DNA of 5,142 nucleotides from Planctomycetota bacterium (GTDB taxonomy: Bacteria; Planctomycetota; Phycisphaerae; Sedimentisphaerales; SM23-30). The notes under the pieces were generated by a model. That model did not search any database. It saw only the letters and a program-made list of their open reading frames with translations, and was not told the DNA's origin. The translations under genes were made by a program, and so were the position numbers. The stretch spans positions 1 through 5,142 of the forward strand of contig JAKQBU010000475.1 of the NCBI GenBank assembly GCA_029573975.1. The letters run 5' to 3'. Below, one piece after another: positions 1 through 5,142 of this stretch; positions within the stretch are counted from its first letter, which is position 1; each line of letters starts with the position of its first letter.

Positions 1-1665
1 AATCTGATTATCAACAGCAATAACACCCTTTCCTATTCTTTTGAATTTTCGGAAGGTTCGAATGAATCGGATAGCGGTACCTGGGATTTTGATTATGTAA
101 ATGGAATCGGGCAGCTTTCCGGGGTAACGAATCCTTTTTATATGGGGACCGGCGGCATTCTGGCGGTATTTCGACCTACTGCCGATGTTCATCCGGATCT
201 TGGCTATGACTTATTTATCAAGAAGACCAGCCAGACCATCACGCGTGCCGACATGGCGGGGAACTATCAAGTGCGGTTTCTGGAGACAGGGCCGGGCGGT
301 GTGCCTTATACCTGCGGGCGGGGGACGTGCGTGATGGGGGCGGACGGGAGCTTTACAGTCGATGCGTACCATTCGGACGGAGAGCATGAGCAGTTTGCCA
401 CCACGTATCAGGCCGGCCCCGGAAACAAGTTTAAGGTGGAAGGGATAGAAGGAATCATAAACCTCGATAAGGGGCTGGTGCTTCTACCAGAGCTTGACCG
501 GCCGCAATCGCCGAGTGAAGACGACTGGATCGGAGGGATCATTGCCATCCGGGCGGCGAATGAGAATCCGAAATACAGTCTGACGGCTACCGTAACCGGG
601 GGGCACGGGACGGTATTGCCTTCCAGCGGGAGTTATTATTCGGGGACAGTTGTGAATCTGACGGCAACGGCAGAGGCGGGGTACCGGGTGAAGGCGTGGC
701 AGGGGACGGACCAAGACCATCTAACCACGGCAGCCAATACGGTCACGATGGACGGAGACAAAACCGTTACGGTGGAATTTGAGGAAATCACGAAAGACGT
801 TCTGGCAATCGGTTCTCTAACCGTCAAGGCGGGCAAGACGCGGGCCAGCCACAGTGACTCGCTGGTTCTGAAAGGGGGAATCGGGGCGGAGTACCTAACC
901 TTCATTGCCGATCCGGTGAATGACCTGAACGATATTACCATAGGGATATTTTCCGAAGACGGGGAACAGAAAAGCGGGCTGGTGAATATGAATCTTGATG
1001 CTGCCTTCGTGATGGTGGATGCCAAGCGAAGCAAGATTTCTTATAAGGCCCCGGCGGTTACGGGGCAGCCGGTCATTGTTTTTGCGGCGGACCTGATGAA
1101 AGGGACGTTTAGTTTAACGGGGAAGAATCTGGACCTGACCGGTGTTCAAAGTCCGGTGAGGGTGGAATTGAGCATCGGCGACTATATCGGCGGCGCAACC
1201 GTTTATGACGGGGAGGCGTCCGGTTCGGGCGGGGAACTGGATGTTATTAATGGAGCGAAAAATATCCCGGTACAATTCCAGCAGGGATACGCGGATACGC
1301 TGGGGATCAGTAAATATGCCTTTGTGGTCGGGACGAAGAAACCTCATACGGATAAACTGGCGATCCAGGGGGTAATCACGCTGGCGGATACGTCTGTTGA
1401 TATGGCGGAGGAAGATGTGACGATTACGTGGGGTAATTTCAGCGTGGTATTAGCGGCGGAGGATCTTTACCGGGTGGGAGATAAAATGGTGTTCAAATAT
1501 ATCAAACCCAAAGGGAGTGCAAGTCCGGTGGCGGGGGCAATATTTGACCTGGGGAAATGCACGTTCAAAATCAGCATTGCCAAGGCGGATATCGGAGTTC
1601 AGGCAAGCCCGGTGGATTTCAGCATCCAGTTCGGCAATTTCCATGAGACGGTATCGTGCGATTGA
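1..1665 (+). CDS. Large modular beta-rich exported/surface protein, 5'-partial (C-terminal 554 residues)
   Basis: The reading frame is open from base 1, so the first in-frame ATG (142) is probably internal and the real start lies upstream. In codons counted from base 1, codons 1-76 look like the end of a module (GGILAVF, then LGYDLFIKKT). Codons 77-190 look like a second copy (ADMAGNY, GSFTVDAY, ending WIGGIIAIRAAN). Codons 191-263 match a divergent InlB-B-type repeat (SLTATV, GTV, AGYRVKAWQG, TVTVEF). Codons 268-403 and 438-554 are two related C-terminal domains. The protein is rich in Gly, Thr and Val, has only a few scattered Cys, and shows no C-terminal membrane anchor or sorting tail; it ends NFHETVSCD. 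Two TGA stops follow in tandem. The family is known to me only as 'hypothetical' repeat proteins of PVC-type bacteria. A role in adhesion or glycan binding is inference. The first ~120 bases are visibly more AT-rich than the rest. Confidence 0.85.
   Translation, partial: NLIINSNNTLSYSFEFSEGSNESDSGTWDFDYVNGIGQLSGVTNPFYMGTGGILAVFRPTADVHPDLGYDLFIKKTSQTITRADMAGNYQVRFLETGPGGVPYTCGRGTCVMGADGSFTVDAYHSDGEHEQFATTYQAGPGNKFKVEGIEGIINLDKGLVLLPELDRPQSPSEDDWIGGIIAIRAANENPKYSLTATVTGGHGTVLPSSGSYYSGTVVNLTATAEAGYRVKAWQGTDQDHLTTAANTVTMDGDKTVTVEFEEITKDVLAIGSLTVKAGKTRASHSDSLVLKGGIGAEYLTFIADPVNDLNDITIGIFSEDGEQKSGLVNMNLDAAFVMVDAKRSKISYKAPAVTGQPVIVFAADLMKGTFSLTGKNLDLTGVQSPVRVELSIGDYIGGATVYDGEASGSGGELDVINGAKNIPVQFQQGYADTLGISKYAFVVGTKKPHTDKLAIQGVITLADTSVDMAEEDVTITWGNFSVVLAAEDLYRVGDKMVFKYIKPKGSASPVAGAIFDLGKCTFKISIAKADIGVQASPVDFSIQFGNFHETVSCD
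571..789 (+). other. Divergent InlB B-repeat-like domain in the modular protein
   Basis: The roughly 70-residue segment follows the pattern of this small beta-grasp-like repeat. It has a first strand SLTATV, a Gly-rich turn before GTVLP, then SGTVVNLTATAEAGYRVKAW, a polar loop, and TVTMDGDKTVTVEFEE at the end. Single or tandem copies are common in large secreted bacterial proteins, usually as spacers or adhesive modules. Only one copy is visible here, linking the upstream modules to the C-terminal duplicated pair. Confidence 0.75.
802..1209 (+). repeat. C-terminal duplicated protein domain, copy A
   Basis: This is the first of two protein-level repeats at the C-terminus. Landmarks in order are SHSDSLVLKGGI, NDITIGIFS, SKISYKAP, then DLMKGTFSLTGKNLDLTGVQ followed by SPVRVELSIGDYIG. 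The same order of motifs recurs in copy B. The similarity is clear in protein but not in DNA, so the duplication is old. Confidence 0.7.
1312..1662 (+). repeat. C-terminal duplicated protein domain, copy B
   Basis: This is the second repeat, ending the protein. The matching landmarks are PHTDKLAIQGVI, EDVTITWGNFS, KMVFKYIKPK, then DLGKCTFKISIAKADIGVQ followed by SPVDFSIQFGNFHE. The spacing between motifs is close to that of copy A. Copy A has an insertion of about 20 residues (GLVNMNLDAAFVM region) where copy B has a different loop. Confidence 0.7.
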
Positions 1666-1677
1666 TGATTCATGTAT

Positions 1678-1682
1678 AGGAG
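1678..1682 (+). promoter_or_regulatory. Shine-Dalgarno AGGAG deciding the start of the sialidase-like gene
   Basis: AGGAG is followed by 7 bases and then the ATG at 1690. The alpha-galactosidase gene has the same motif (AGGAGCA) at the same 7-base distance from its ATG. In-frame ATGs at 1672, 1684 and 1687 are worse placed: 1672 lies upstream of the motif and 1684 is only one base away from it. The start at 1690 is therefore preferred. Confidence 0.75.
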
Positions 1683-1773
1683 CATGATGATGGGAAAAGA
1701 AATGGTTTTCGGGCTGGCGGTTCTGGTGTTGGCGGTTGGCGGTGACTGGGCGGCGGTGAATGCAACGGCGGAT
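1678..1773 (+). repeat. Export-leader cassette, copy 1 (Shine-Dalgarno plus signal-peptide coding DNA)
   Basis: The DNA from the Shine-Dalgarno to codon 28 of the sialidase-like gene nearly duplicates the start of the alpha-galactosidase gene. From ATG to the shared GAT codon, 75 of 84 aligned bases match, with one extra GCG codon in the other copy. From codon 7 onward, 62 of 66 match. Similarity stops just after this point, where the mature enzymes begin. Confidence 0.85.
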
Positions 1774-2907
1774 GATCCGGCGGTGATACTGGAAACGAAG
1801 GTAATCTGCCGGGAGCCAGGCAAATATCTGAGCACGGGCAGCGATGTTGTGGTGGATGGGAACGGGCATCCGGTGGCAGAGAAAGGCAAGGTGGAGGCGG
1901 ACCGTTATGTTGGCTGGCCGACGATCACCCAGACGAAAACGGGGGAATTGATTGTGGTTTATTCCGGAGATCGCGACACCCATGTCTGCCCGTGGGGCAA
2001 GACGCAGATGATCCGCAGCCAGGACCTGGGGAAGACGTGGTCGGAGCCGGTTACGATTACCAGTACACCGCTGGATGACCGGGACGCGGGGATAATCCAG
2101 AGCCATGCAGGAACCCTGGTGGTAAGCTGGTTCACATCGCTGGCGTTTACCGAGGCTGCTTACGTCGGGGCCGTTCCGCGTTATGTGCGACATGCGGAAA
2201 AGATTACGCCGGAGATTCGTAAGCAGTGGCTGGGCAACTGGATTCGGCGCAGCGAGGATGGCGGGGCGACCTGGCAGGAGCCGATTCGTACCGTATCTTC
2301 TGCGCCGCATGGTCCGATTGTACTGCGCAACGGGAAACTGCTGTATGTCGGGACAGGCCAATGGCAGGAGCAAAGAACCATTACCGTGGAGGAGTCCAGT
2401 GACGATGGACGGAGCTGGGAGGTGATGGCGACGATTCCATTGGTGTCCGGAACGCCGGATATCCGGCTGGAGGAACCGCATGTGGTGGAGCTGGCCAGCG
2501 GCAAGCTGCTGGCAATGTTTCGTTATGAACCGCGGGATCGCAGTCAGTGCTTCCTGCAGCAGGCGGAAAGCGAAGATGGGGGCAGGACGTGGACGCCGGT
2601 ACACAGCAGCGGCATCTGGGGGTATCCCCCCCACCTGATACAGTTGAGCAACGGCTGGGTGCTGGTGGTGTATGGGTATCGCCGGGAACCTTATGGGCAG
2701 CGGGGCTGCCTTAGCCGGGATGAGGGGCGGAGCTGGGACCTGGAACATGAAATTATACTGGCCGATACGGCTCCTAATCCGGACCTGGGGTATCCATCGA
2801 GCGTGCAGTTGGCGGATGGATCGATTTTGACGGTCTATTATCAGGTGGAAAAACCGGGGGAAATGACCTGCCTGATGAGTACCCATTGGCGGCTTAAAGA
2901 ACCATAA
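1690..2907 (+). CDS. Secreted Asp-box (BNR) sialidase-superfamily protein, substrate uncertain
   Basis: This 405-residue protein is probably a six-bladed propeller exo-glycosidase exported by the Sec pathway. Residues 1-25 form a signal peptide: Lys3, a hydrophobic core FGLAVLVLAV, then a likely cleavage after V-N-A or A-A. Five Asp boxes (S-x-D-x-G-x-T/S-W) start at residues 110, 188, 236, 294 and 342. Blade starts recur as GWPT (75), EEPHVV (261), YPPHLIQL and GYPSSVQL (367). By comparison with sialidases, Glu262, Arg278 and Tyr368 could be the catalytic Glu, second Arg and nucleophilic Tyr. The usual N-terminal R-I-P Arg is absent: residues 75-77 read G-W-P. Sialic acid specificity is therefore doubtful, and another exo-glycosidase activity or a binding role is possible. 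The gene follows the modular protein by 24 bases, so co-transcription is likely. A longer start at 1672 is open in frame but lacks a Shine-Dalgarno. Confidence 0.88.
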   Translation: MGKEMVFGLAVLVLAVGGDWAAVNATADDPAVILETKVICREPGKYLSTGSDVVVDGNGHPVAEKGKVEADRYVGWPTITQTKTGELIVVYSGDRDTHVCPWGKTQMIRSQDLGKTWSEPVTITSTPLDDRDAGIIQSHAGTLVVSWFTSLAFTEAAYVGAVPRYVRHAEKITPEIRKQWLGNWIRRSEDGGATWQEPIRTVSSAPHGPIVLRNGKLLYVGTGQWQEQRTITVEESSDDGRSWEVMATIPLVSGTPDIRLEEPHVVELASGKLLAMFRYEPRDRSQCFLQQAESEDGGRTWTPVHSSGIWGYPPHLIQLSNGWVLVVYGYRREPYGQRGCLSRDEGRSWDLEHEIILADTAPNPDLGYPSSVQLADGSILTVYYQVEKPGEMTCLMSTHWRLKEP

Positions 2908-2941
2908 TTTAAGCGGCTGAGGTCGGCAAATCCTATGGGTA
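2908..2941. other. Spacer after the sialidase-like gene, no feature seen
   Basis: I looked for an intrinsic terminator here and found no stable GC-rich stem followed by a T-run. Read-through from the upstream genes into the alpha-galactosidase therefore remains possible. Confidence 0.5.
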
Positions 2942-2963
2942 TTGTGTGACGATTGTCACATAA
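2942..2963. promoter_or_regulatory. CRP/FNR-family-type operator palindrome
   Basis: The core TGTGAC-GATT-GTCACA is a perfect inverted repeat at 2945-2960, and TT/AA pairs at the ends extend it to 22 bp with one mismatch. It matches the classical CRP pattern TGTGA-N6-TCACA exactly. It lies in the only sizeable gap, upstream of the alpha-galactosidase, where catabolite control would make sense. The regulator in this organism is unknown. Read as RNA it could also form a 6-bp hairpin with a GAUU loop, but no U-run follows, so a terminator is unlikely. Confidence 0.6.
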
Positions 2964-2981
2964 AGCGACGGTGCGGGAGGA

Positions 2982-2987
2982 TAGAAT
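2982..2987 (+). promoter_or_regulatory. Candidate -10 element (TAGAAT) of an activator-dependent promoter
   Basis: TAGAAT matches the sigma-70 consensus TATAAT at 5 of 6 positions. If transcription starts near 2994, the CRP-type palindrome (centre 2952.5) sits at about -41.5, the classical Class II activator position. No good -35 hexamer is present; the expected place reads CATAAA and overlaps the operator, as is usual for such promoters. The element is a prediction from spacing only. Confidence 0.4.
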
Positions 2988-3078
2988 GGCGGCGATTTCT
3001 ATAGGAAAAACATGTGTCTGGATGTATCATAGCAGATACGTGAAAATTCTGGTCCCTGTTGAAGGAGCAAGTCGATGA
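2986..3078 (+). CDS. Possible 30-residue small ORF translationally coupled to the alpha-galactosidase
   Basis: A GGGAGG Shine-Dalgarno (2975-2980) is followed by 5 bases and an ATG. The frame (MAAISIGKTCVW..., ending VEGASR) runs 30 codons and stops with TGA at 3076-3078. That stop overlaps the alpha-galactosidase ATG in the arrangement ATGA, which is typical of coupled genes. No family is recognised; the peptide has no clear membrane segment, one Cys and several basic residues. It could be a leader peptide that opens the start of the next gene. Against it, its ATG overlaps the candidate -10 element, so it could only be translated from an mRNA that starts farther upstream, and a 30-codon ORF can occur by chance. 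The two readings of this stretch compete. Confidence 0.3.
   Translation: MAAISIGKTCVWMYHSRYVKILVPVEGASR
3022..3041. promoter_or_regulatory. Second dyad GTATC-N6-GATAC in the alpha-galactosidase leader
   Basis: A perfect 5-bp inverted repeat (3024-3028 and 3035-3039) flanks ATAGCA, and an outer A/T pair plus a G-T wobble extend it to 20 bp. It lies 33 bases before the alpha-galactosidase start codon and 21 bases before its Shine-Dalgarno. It could be a repressor operator just downstream of the predicted transcription start, or a 5' UTR hairpin of about 7 bp. It shares the 5-N6-5 architecture of the upstream palindrome but not its sequence. Confidence 0.35.
3063..3067 (+). promoter_or_regulatory. 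Shine-Dalgarno AGGAG of the alpha-galactosidase gene
   Basis: GAAGGAGCA precedes the ATG at 3075 with a 7-base spacer after AGGAG. The same AGGAGCA and the same spacing occur before the sialidase-like gene, and this supports both start choices. Confidence 0.8.
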
Positions 3079-3161
3079 GAAACGGATTGATTTTCGGGCT
3101 GGCGATTCTGGTGTTGGCGATTGGCGGTGACTGGGCGGCGGCGGTGAATCCGACGGCGGAT
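3063..3161 (+). repeat. Export-leader cassette, copy 2 (Shine-Dalgarno plus signal-peptide coding DNA)
   Basis: This is the partner of the repeat at 1678-1773. The encoded leaders share FGLA-[VI]-LVLA-[VI]-GGDWAA, then VN-x-TAD. This copy has one additional GCG codon in the Ala run. Within the shared core every identical residue uses the identical codon. The only differences there are three Val/Ile changes (GTT versus ATT) and one Ala/Pro change. Confidence 0.85.
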
Positions 3162-5123
3162 GAGCTGGCTCTGGCGCAGGAATGGCGGAAGAGTCATGCG
3201 GGGGCGGAGGCGAGCGGGCTGCCGTTTTCGTTTGGATATGGCGGCAAGAATTCGTCAGAGTTTATCGCGGGATGGGAAAAGAAGCATAGCTCACGAGAGC
3301 TGGACCAGAATCGCACGGAATATACCGATATGTATCGCGAGACGCAGAGCGGGCTGGAGGTGCGCTGCGTGACGGTGGCGTATAAGGATTTTCCGACGCT
3401 GGAGTGGACGGTGTATTTCCGTAACGGCGGGAAGGCAGATACGGGGATTCTGGAAAATATTCAGGCTTTGGATGTGACCTGGCAGCGGCCGGAAAACTGC
3501 GAGTTTATTCTGCACAGCACGGTCGGGGATGGTTACGGCGATATTTACGGGCCCCGGCAACAGGTGATGCAGGCGGGGGCGGCGGCGCAGTTTGCGCCGG
3601 TGGGCGGGCGCTCGTGCAGCGGGCAGTTTCCGTATTTCAAGCTGGAGTGGCAGAATCAGGGGGTGGTGCTGGCAATCGGGTGGCCGGGACAGTGGGCGGC
3701 CAGTTTTGCGCGGGATAGCAGCAAGGGATTGCGGGTGCAGGCAGGGCAGGAGTTGACCCATTTGAAGCTGGCCCCGGGCGAAGAGGTGCGGACGCCGCTC
3801 ATCGTGCTGCAATTCTGGAAAGGGGATGCGACGGCGGCGCAGAATGTCTGGCGGAAGTGGATGATGGAGCACAATCTTCCCAAGCCGCTGGGTCCACAAA
3901 TGGCGGTATGTACCGGAAACTCGCATGGTTTGTTCGGAATATCGGAGGAGAATCAGCGGCAATGGCTGGCGCGGTACCTGGAAGAGGATATGAAGCCGGA
4001 ATACTGGTGGGTGGATCTGGGGTGGTTTGAGGTGGATTTGACAAAAAATGTCAATGTGTTCAATGCACTGTACGATCCGGATCCGGTGCGATTTCCCAAC
4101 GGGCTGCGGCCGTTCAGCGATTATCTGCACAGCCTGGGAATCAAGCTGATTGCGTGGTTTGAGCCGGAGCATTATTATCCGGGGCCGGGCAACTGGATTG
4201 TGGAGAATCGCCCGGAATGGCTGCTGAAGGCGCCGCCCGGGCATGAAGCGGAAATTAATCAGGGGCTGCCGCTGAAAAACCGGGTGGTTCTGAATCTGGG
4301 CAATCCGGAGGCGCTGAAGTGGGTGACGAATAACGTGGACCGGGTAATCAGGGAGCAGGGCATTGACCTGTACCGGCATGACTTCAATATTGAGCCGCTG
4401 ATTTTCTGGCGCGGCAACGATGCGGAAAATCGGCAGGGAATCACCGAGAACCATTATGTGAGTGGATTTCTGGCCTATTTTGATGGGCTGTTACAACGCC
4501 ATCCGGGAATGCTGATCGATAACTGTGCTTCGGGCGGGCGGCGTAACGATGTGGAGAGCCTGCGGCGGTCGGTGCCGCTGCTGCGGAGCGATTCGTGGGG
4601 CGAGCCGGTCGGGCAGCAGTGTCAGACGTATGGTTTGATGAACTGGATCCCGTTCTGGGGCACGGGGATTGTGTATTCCGATCCGGCTGGGGTGGCGTAT
4701 CACTTCCGCAGCCAGTTGGGGGCGCACTATACCAACTGCTGGGACCTTACGATCCGGGATTTCGAGTACGACCTGCACCGGAAACTGCTGGGGCAGTGGC
4801 GGGAAATTGCTCCTTATTTTCTGGAGGATTATTATCCGTTGACTCCATACAGTACGGACCGCGATGTATGGATGGCCTGGCAGTATGACCAGCCGGAAAG
4901 CGGGGAAGGTACGGTTATGGCGTTCCGGCGTGAGAACTGTATTTATGAAGGGGCGCGGCTGAAGCTGAAAGGGCTGGAGAGCCAGGCGCGTTACAAGGTA
5001 AAGAATCTCGATACGAATGAAAGCCAGACTATCAGCGGGCAGGAGCTGTTGGAGAAGGGACTGTATATTGCGATTTCGGAGATTCCGGGATCCGCCGTCA
5101 TCACCTATAAAAAAATGAATTAG
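3075..5123 (+). CDS. Secreted GH36-family alpha-galactosidase
   Basis: This complete 682-residue enzyme is expected to hydrolyse terminal alpha-galactosyl residues (EC 3.2.1.22) outside the cytoplasm. Residues 1-23 are a signal peptide (Arg2, core LIFGLAILVLAI, likely cleavage after AAA). Residues ~40-270 resemble the GH36 N-terminal beta-supersandwich (PFSFGYGG, LEVRCVTVAYKDFP, ILENIQALD). The catalytic barrel spans ~275-590: WWVDLGWF (311-318), AWFEPEH (360-366), LYRHDFN with predicted nucleophile Asp436, NCASGGRRND (483-492), and LLRSD with predicted acid/base Asp506. The C-terminal beta domain (~600-682) contains LKLKGLE, YKVKNLDT and GSAVITYKK. Compared with classical GH36 enzymes, KWD is RHD, DDGW is DLGW and the SDDTD context is SDSWGEP. 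I recall similar variants in a PVC/soil-bacterial subgroup, so linkage specificity may differ. The gene may have its own CRP-type promoter upstream. Tandem stops (TAG TGA) end it. Confidence 0.93.
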   Translation: MRNGLIFGLAILVLAIGGDWAAAVNPTADELALAQEWRKSHAGAEASGLPFSFGYGGKNSSEFIAGWEKKHSSRELDQNRTEYTDMYRETQSGLEVRCVTVAYKDFPTLEWTVYFRNGGKADTGILENIQALDVTWQRPENCEFILHSTVGDGYGDIYGPRQQVMQAGAAAQFAPVGGRSCSGQFPYFKLEWQNQGVVLAIGWPGQWAASFARDSSKGLRVQAGQELTHLKLAPGEEVRTPLIVLQFWKGDATAAQNVWRKWMMEHNLPKPLGPQMAVCTGNSHGLFGISEENQRQWLARYLEEDMKPEYWWVDLGWFEVDLTKNVNVFNALYDPDPVRFPNGLRPFSDYLHSLGIKLIAWFEPEHYYPGPGNWIVENRPEWLLKAPPGHEAEINQGLPLKNRVVLNLGNPEALKWVTNNVDRVIREQGIDLYRHDFNIEPLIFWRGNDAENRQGITENHYVSGFLAYFDGLLQRHPGMLIDNCASGGRRNDVESLRRSVPLLRSDSWGEPVGQQCQTYGLMNWIPFWGTGIVYSDPAGVAYHFRSQLGAHYTNCWDLTIRDFEYDLHRKLLGQWREIAPYFLEDYYPLTPYSTDRDVWMAWQYDQPESGEGTVMAFRRENCIYEGARLKLKGLESQARYKVKNLDTNESQTISGQELLEKGLYIAISEIPGSAVITYKKMN

Positions 5124-5142
5124 TGAGAATCATTCAGAATGG

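Noticed and set aside
636..1034. Minus-strand open frame of 132 codons opposite the modular protein
   Set aside because: It sits antisense to the InlB-B-like and copy A domains and looks like an antisense shadow with no independent support.
2183..2425. Plus-strand 80-codon frame inside the sialidase-like gene
   Set aside because: It overlaps Asp boxes read in the correct frame, and its own translation is Arg-rich without any motif.
1450..2886. Long open frame on the minus strand (478 codons) spanning the end of the modular gene and the sialidase-like gene
   Set aside because: The translation is rich in His, Arg, Pro and Gln with no recognisable domain, as expected opposite a G-rich coding strand. 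The + strand proteins here are unambiguous, and one gene boundary lies inside it.
2945..2960. Reading the CRP-type palindrome as an intrinsic terminator of the upstream operon
   Set aside because: The stem is only 6 bp, not GC-rich enough, and is followed by TAAAGCG rather than a T-run.
2981..3002. ATAGAA ... TTCTAT inverted repeat with a 10-base loop
   Set aside because: It is a 6-bp AT-rich stem with a long loop, easily due to chance, and it overlaps the -10 candidate and small-ORF start, which already explain the sequence.
3025..3030. TATCAT as an alternative -10 element
   Set aside because: It matches 5 of 6 positions, but no -35 is present and the CRP-type site would sit at about -85. 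It also lies inside the second dyad, so TAGAAT is the better choice.
3291..4454. Minus-strand open frame of 387 codons opposite the alpha-galactosidase
   Set aside because: It lies wholly antisense to strongly conserved GH36 motifs, has a low-complexity His/Pro/Arg/Leu-rich composition, and has no domain signature.
5131..5141. CATTC-A-GAATG inverted repeat just after the alpha-galactosidase stop
   Set aside because: The single-base centre cannot form a hairpin, and the window ends here, so a possible terminator or operator cannot be judged.

Overview
The window carries three long genes, all on the + strand, plus one 167-base intergenic stretch with regulatory-looking structure. The protein families suggest a carbohydrate-degrading bacterium of the Planctomycetes-Verrucomicrobia-Lentisphaerae/Kiritimatiellae kind. 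They are a large repeat-built exported protein, an Asp-box sialidase-superfamily protein, and a GH36 alpha-galactosidase with the 'YR-x-DFN ... CASGGRRND ... LLRSD ... EP-x-GQQ' signature. The taxonomic guess rests on remembered family distribution, not on a search. Coding DNA is GC-rich and the + strand is markedly G-rich.

Layout: (1) Bases 1-1665 are the 3' part of a modular beta-rich protein. Its frame is open from base 1, so the true start lies upstream. It holds the end of one module, a second copy of that module, one divergent InlB-B-like repeat, and a C-terminal pair of duplicated domains. (2) Bases 1690-2907 encode a secreted five-Asp-box propeller protein. Its Shine-Dalgarno lies 12 bases after the preceding stop, so it is probably in one operon with gene 1. 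(3) Bases 2908-3074 are intergenic. They hold a near-perfect CRP-type palindrome, a candidate -10 element placed for CRP-type activation, a second dyad, and an alternative reading as a 30-codon small ORF that ends in an ATGA overlap with the next gene. (4) Bases 3075-5123 encode a complete secreted GH36 alpha-galactosidase.

The most unusual feature is that the sialidase-like gene and the alpha-galactosidase, unrelated in their mature parts, start with nearly the same DNA. From the Shine-Dalgarno through about codon 28 they share spacing, signal peptide and codon choice, with no synonymous differences across the core. This looks like a duplicated or converted export-leader cassette fused to different hydrolases.

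Taken together, the genes fit a small extracytoplasmic glycan-degradation locus. An exo-acting propeller enzyme (substrate uncertain) and an alpha-galactosidase would be exported by the same leader type, next to a large exported or surface protein. The alpha-galactosidase may have its own cAMP/CRP-like control. No RNA genes, insertion sequences, CRISPR arrays or convincing intrinsic terminators were seen.
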